Source: Beijerinckiaceae bacterium
GTDB lineage: Bacteria; Pseudomonadota; Alphaproteobacteria; Rhizobiales; Beijerinckiaceae
DNA: 9,521 nucleotides
NCBI GenBank assembly: GCA_947458675.1
Contig: CANHAW010000051.1
Coordinates: forward strand, 1 to 9,521
Reading direction: 5' to 3'
Under the pieces are notes generated by a model. The model was not told the origin of the DNA and ran no database searches. It saw only the letters and a program-made list of their open reading frames with translations. Shown piece after piece: positions 7,293 to 9,521 of this stretch. Positions within the stretch are counted from its first letter, which is position 1. Each line of letters starts with the position of its first letter. Both the position numbers and the translations under genes were made by a program.

Positions 7293-8498
7293 ATGCGAAC
7301 TGAACTTCTACTGGATTCTGAAGATCGTGAGCACAAGGCACCGCGTCGTCTCGTTATTCTCGGGGCGACGGGATCGATCGGGCGTTCAACAGCCGATGTG
7401 ATCGAGGGCGCCGGCGGCGCTTTTTCGGTGGAGGCCATTGCAGGCGGACGCGACGGTAAGGCTTTGGCGATTATGGCGCGTCGGCTGGGTGCGCGCTTTG
7501 CCGCCGTTTCCGATCCTGCTGCTTATGACGACCTCAAAGAGGGACTGGCCGGCACGGGGATCAAGGCGGCGGCCGGGCCTGAGTCCGTGACGCAAGCAGC
7601 TCTTTTTGCAAGCGATCTGGTGGTTGCGGCTATTTCGGGTGCGGCCGGTGTCGAGCCGACCCATGCGGCTCTGGCTGCGGGCCGTAATGTGGCTCTCGCC
7701 AACAAGGAATGCCTCGTTTGCGCCGGCGATCTTTTCATGCGGACAGCAGCGGCGGCCGGCACGCGCATCCTGCCCATGGACAGCGAGTATAATGCCATCT
7801 TCCAGGCCTTGGGCACGAGCCGTGTGGATGAGGTCGAGGAGATGATCCTGACGGCCTCCGGCGGTCCGTTCCGGACCTGGAGCGCGCAGGATATTGCAGC
7901 GGCCACGCCCGAACAGGCTTTGGCCCATCCCAATTGGTCGATGGGTCCGAAAGTGACGATCGATTCCGCCAGCCTGATGAACAAGGGGCTGGAGCTGATC
8001 GAAGCCCACCACATATTCGGCATTCCCGCCGCCAAGCTCGGCGTGCTCGTGCATCCGCAATCGATTGTCCATGGGCTCGTCACTTTCGCAGATGGATCGG
8101 TGACCGCCGGCATGGCCTGCCCGGACATGAAAGTGCCCATCGCTCATTGCCTGGGCTATCCCGCCCGCGTGACCACGGCGGCGCGTCGTCTTGATCTTGC
8201 CGCGATTGCGGCGCTCACTTTCGAGCGGCCAGACCTTGGACGCTTTCCCGCTCTGCGGGTGGCCATGGCGGCGCTCCAGCAGGGCGGATCCATGCCGACT
8301 GTGCTCAATGCCGCCAATGAAGTGGCGGTCGAATTTTTTCTGGCCGGTCGGATCGGCTTTATGGATATCGCCCGCGCGGTCGAGCAATGTTGCGAGACGG
8401 CCTTGCGGCAAAACGACAGCGCCACGCCTGACACAGTGGCGCAAGCGCTTGCCATCGACCATATATCGCGTGAGCGGACGCGCGCGGCCCTGTCTTGA
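7293..8498 (+). CDS. dxr: 1-deoxy-D-xylulose 5-phosphate reductoisomerase
   Basis: Dxr converts DXP to MEP with NADPH and a divalent metal, the first committed step of the non-mevalonate isoprenoid pathway and the target of fosmidomycin. The product is 401 residues (E. coli 398). The NADPH-binding motif GATGSIG is at 24-30, after an N-terminal tail of about 19 residues; the ATG at 7293 is the only plausible start, with a weak ribosome-binding site. Other motifs: ALANKECLV (134-142), DSEYNAIFQ (163-171), LTASGGPFR (186-194), HPNWSMGPK (212-220), and DSASLMNKGLELIEA (224-238). Metal ligands D163, E165 and E234 match E. coli D150, E152 and E231, and His212 and His260 match H209 and H257. The residue matching E. 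coli His153 is Tyr166, which is unusual to my knowledge. It sits between cdsA and rseP, feeding precursor to UppS. Some Hyphomicrobiales (Brucella) use an unrelated DXR-like enzyme instead, so canonical Dxr is informative here. Confidence 0.97.
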   Translation: MRTELLLDSEDREHKAPRRLVILGATGSIGRSTADVIEGAGGAFSVEAIAGGRDGKALAIMARRLGARFAAVSDPAAYDDLKEGLAGTGIKAAAGPESVTQAALFASDLVVAAISGAAGVEPTHAALAAGRNVALANKECLVCAGDLFMRTAAAAGTRILPMDSEYNAIFQALGTSRVDEVEEMILTASGGPFRTWSAQDIAAATPEQALAHPNWSMGPKVTIDSASLMNKGLELIEAHHIFGIPAAKLGVLVHPQSIVHGLVTFADGSVTAGMACPDMKVPIAHCLGYPARVTTAARRLDLAAIAALTFERPDLGRFPALRVAMAALQQGGSMPTVLNAANEVAVEFFLAGRIGFMDIARAVEQCCETALRQNDSATPDTVAQALAIDHISRERTRAALS

Positions 8499-8505
8499 GC
8501 CGCCC

Positions 8506-8510
8506 AGGAG
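8506..8510 (+). promoter_or_regulatory. Ribosome-binding site of rseP
   Basis: AGGAG lies 6 bases before the ATG at 8517, in the 18-bp gap after dxr. It fixes the start of a gene whose reading frame runs off the window. Confidence 0.8.
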
Positions 8511-8516
8511 AGGCTG

Positions 8517-9521
8517 ATGAGTTTGTTTGAATCTCTCTATTTTTACGCAAGTTACATTGCGCCCTTCATCTTTGTTCTGAGCATTGTGGTGTTTTTCCAC
8601 GAGCTTGGACATTTCGCGGTCGGGCGCTGGTGCGGCGTCAAAGTGGATGTCTTCTCGCTCGGTTTTGGGCCTGAACTCTTCGCTTTTGTCGATCGCAAAG
8701 GGACGCGCTGGCGTTTTGCCGCTCTGCCGCTTGGCGGCTATGTGAAGTTCCACGGCGATATGAATGCGGCAAGCATGGCCGATCCTCAGGCTTTGGCAGC
8801 CATGCCCGCAGAGGAACGGAAGGTTTCCTTCTTCGCCCAGAGTGTCAGCAAGCGAGCCGCCATTGTCGCGGCCGGTCCGATTGCCAATTTCATTCTGGCC
8901 ATTGTGATCTTTGCTGCCGTCTTCTTCATGTTCGGGCGGAACGTCTTGACGCCGCAAGTGAATGAGGTTCGCCCCGGTGAGGCCGGCGCGATGGCGGGCT
9001 TCCAGCCGGGCGATCTGATCGTCGCTATTGACGGTGAGACGATCACAAGCTGGGCGGCGATGCAGCGCATCGTTCAGAAATCGGCGGGTGTGCAGCTCGA
9101 ATTCACTGTGCAGCGCGGGGCGAAGGAAATCCGGCTGGCGGCGACGCCGGCCATACGCGAGTTCAAGACCCGTTTCGGCACCCAGCGGATCGGGATGATC
9201 GGCCTGACGGCGCGGGCCGAGGCTTCAGACTGGCGCACCGAGAATTACGGCCTCGGGCAATCCTTCGGTCTGGCTGTATCCGAGACCTGGTTTATCATCG
9301 AGAGGACCGGCGCATTTCTGGGCGGTCTCATTGCCGGTCGCGAATCGCCCGATAATCTCTCCGGGCCGATCGGCATTGCCACAATGGCTGGCGAAGTGGC
9401 CAAGGTGGGGCTTGTCGCCCTTCTGAATTTGGCGGCAGTTCTGTCGATATCCGTAGGGCTTCTGAATCTACTGCCGGTTCCGCTGCTGGATGGCGGCCAC
9501 CTGCTTTACTATGCCTATGAG
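8517..9521 (+). CDS. rseP: Site-2 intramembrane zinc metalloprotease RseP/MmpA family (3' truncated by window)
   Basis: The frame is open from the ATG to the last base, giving 335 residues of an estimated 370-385. The family cleaves membrane-anchored regulators within the bilayer: RseA in E. coli, PodJ by MmpA in Caulobacter. Seen: a first membrane segment (about 14-27) running into the zinc motif HELGH (28-32) with catalytic Glu29; LPLGGYVKF (70-78), the conserved membrane-associated beta segment; a second hydrophobic segment with GPIANFILA (120-128); one PDZ domain at about 146-210 (AGFQPGDLIVAIDGE at 160-174); and a C-terminal segment ending in NLLPVPLLDGGHLL (317-330), whose Asp325 is the third zinc ligand. 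Only one PDZ domain is present, where E. coli RseP has two; this is common in alphaproteobacteria. The usual next gene is bamA, beyond the window. The substrate here is unknown. Confidence 0.96.
   Translation, partial: MSLFESLYFYASYIAPFIFVLSIVVFFHELGHFAVGRWCGVKVDVFSLGFGPELFAFVDRKGTRWRFAALPLGGYVKFHGDMNAASMADPQALAAMPAEERKVSFFAQSVSKRAAIVAAGPIANFILAIVIFAAVFFMFGRNVLTPQVNEVRPGEAGAMAGFQPGDLIVAIDGETITSWAAMQRIVQKSAGVQLEFTVQRGAKEIRLAATPAIREFKTRFGTQRIGMIGLTARAEASDWRTENYGLGQSFGLAVSETWFIIERTGAFLGGLIAGRESPDNLSGPIGIATMAGEVAKVGLVALLNLAAVLSISVGLLNLLPVPLLDGGHLLYYAYE

Noticed and set aside
7386..8957. A 523-codon open frame on the minus strand across dxr and rseP
   Set aside because: It lies antisense to two unmistakable conserved genes, its translation is low-complexity and rich in His, Arg and Gly, and no family is recognisable. 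Long antisense frames are expected in GC-rich coding DNA with this codon bias.

Overview
The window is a conserved housekeeping cluster from an alphaproteobacterium, most likely a member of the Hyphomicrobiales (Rhizobiales). The evidence is the protein sequences, a GC-rich composition estimated by eye at about 60%, the order dnaE-rpsB-tsf-pyrH-frr-uppS-cdsA-dxr-rseP, an S2 protein with a C-terminal helix-hairpin-helix extension, and a single-PDZ RseP. I cannot assign family or genus with confidence. All genes lie on the plus strand, and no mobile element, CRISPR array, tRNA or rRNA is visible.

Layout. Positions 2-1840 hold the C-terminal half of dnaE (replicative polymerase alpha subunit), cut by the window start. 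The 208-bp gap that follows carries a good sigma-70-type promoter (TTGCGT, 17 bp, TATAAG) and a roughly 100-nt leader for rpsB. By hand this leader folds into a three-way junction, with a competing pairing that would hide the rpsB ribosome-binding site. rpsB (S2) and tsf (EF-Ts) follow, separated by a hairpin that looks like a partial terminator and a second hairpin just before the tsf ribosome-binding site. A strong intrinsic terminator ends the rpsB-tsf unit at about 4174.

The second block starts with pyrH (UMP kinase) and frr (ribosome recycling factor). It continues with uppS (undecaprenyl-diphosphate synthase), cdsA (CDP-diacylglycerol synthase), dxr (first committed MEP-pathway enzyme) and rseP (intramembrane site-2 protease, cut by the window end). 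Gaps from pyrH to rseP are small (60, 33, -4, 9 and 18 bp), so they are probably co-transcribed.

How they work together. The first part links DNA replication and translation (DnaE, S2, EF-Ts, RRF) with pyrimidine nucleotide supply (PyrH). The second part builds the envelope: Dxr feeds isoprenoid precursor synthesis, UppS makes the C55 lipid carrier for peptidoglycan and other polymers, CdsA makes the precursor of phospholipids, and RseP acts in membrane proteolysis and envelope signalling.

There is no exotic new system here. The points most worth a second look are the structured rpsB leader, the S2 C-terminal extension, and a Tyr in Dxr at the position of an active-site His in the E. coli enzyme.
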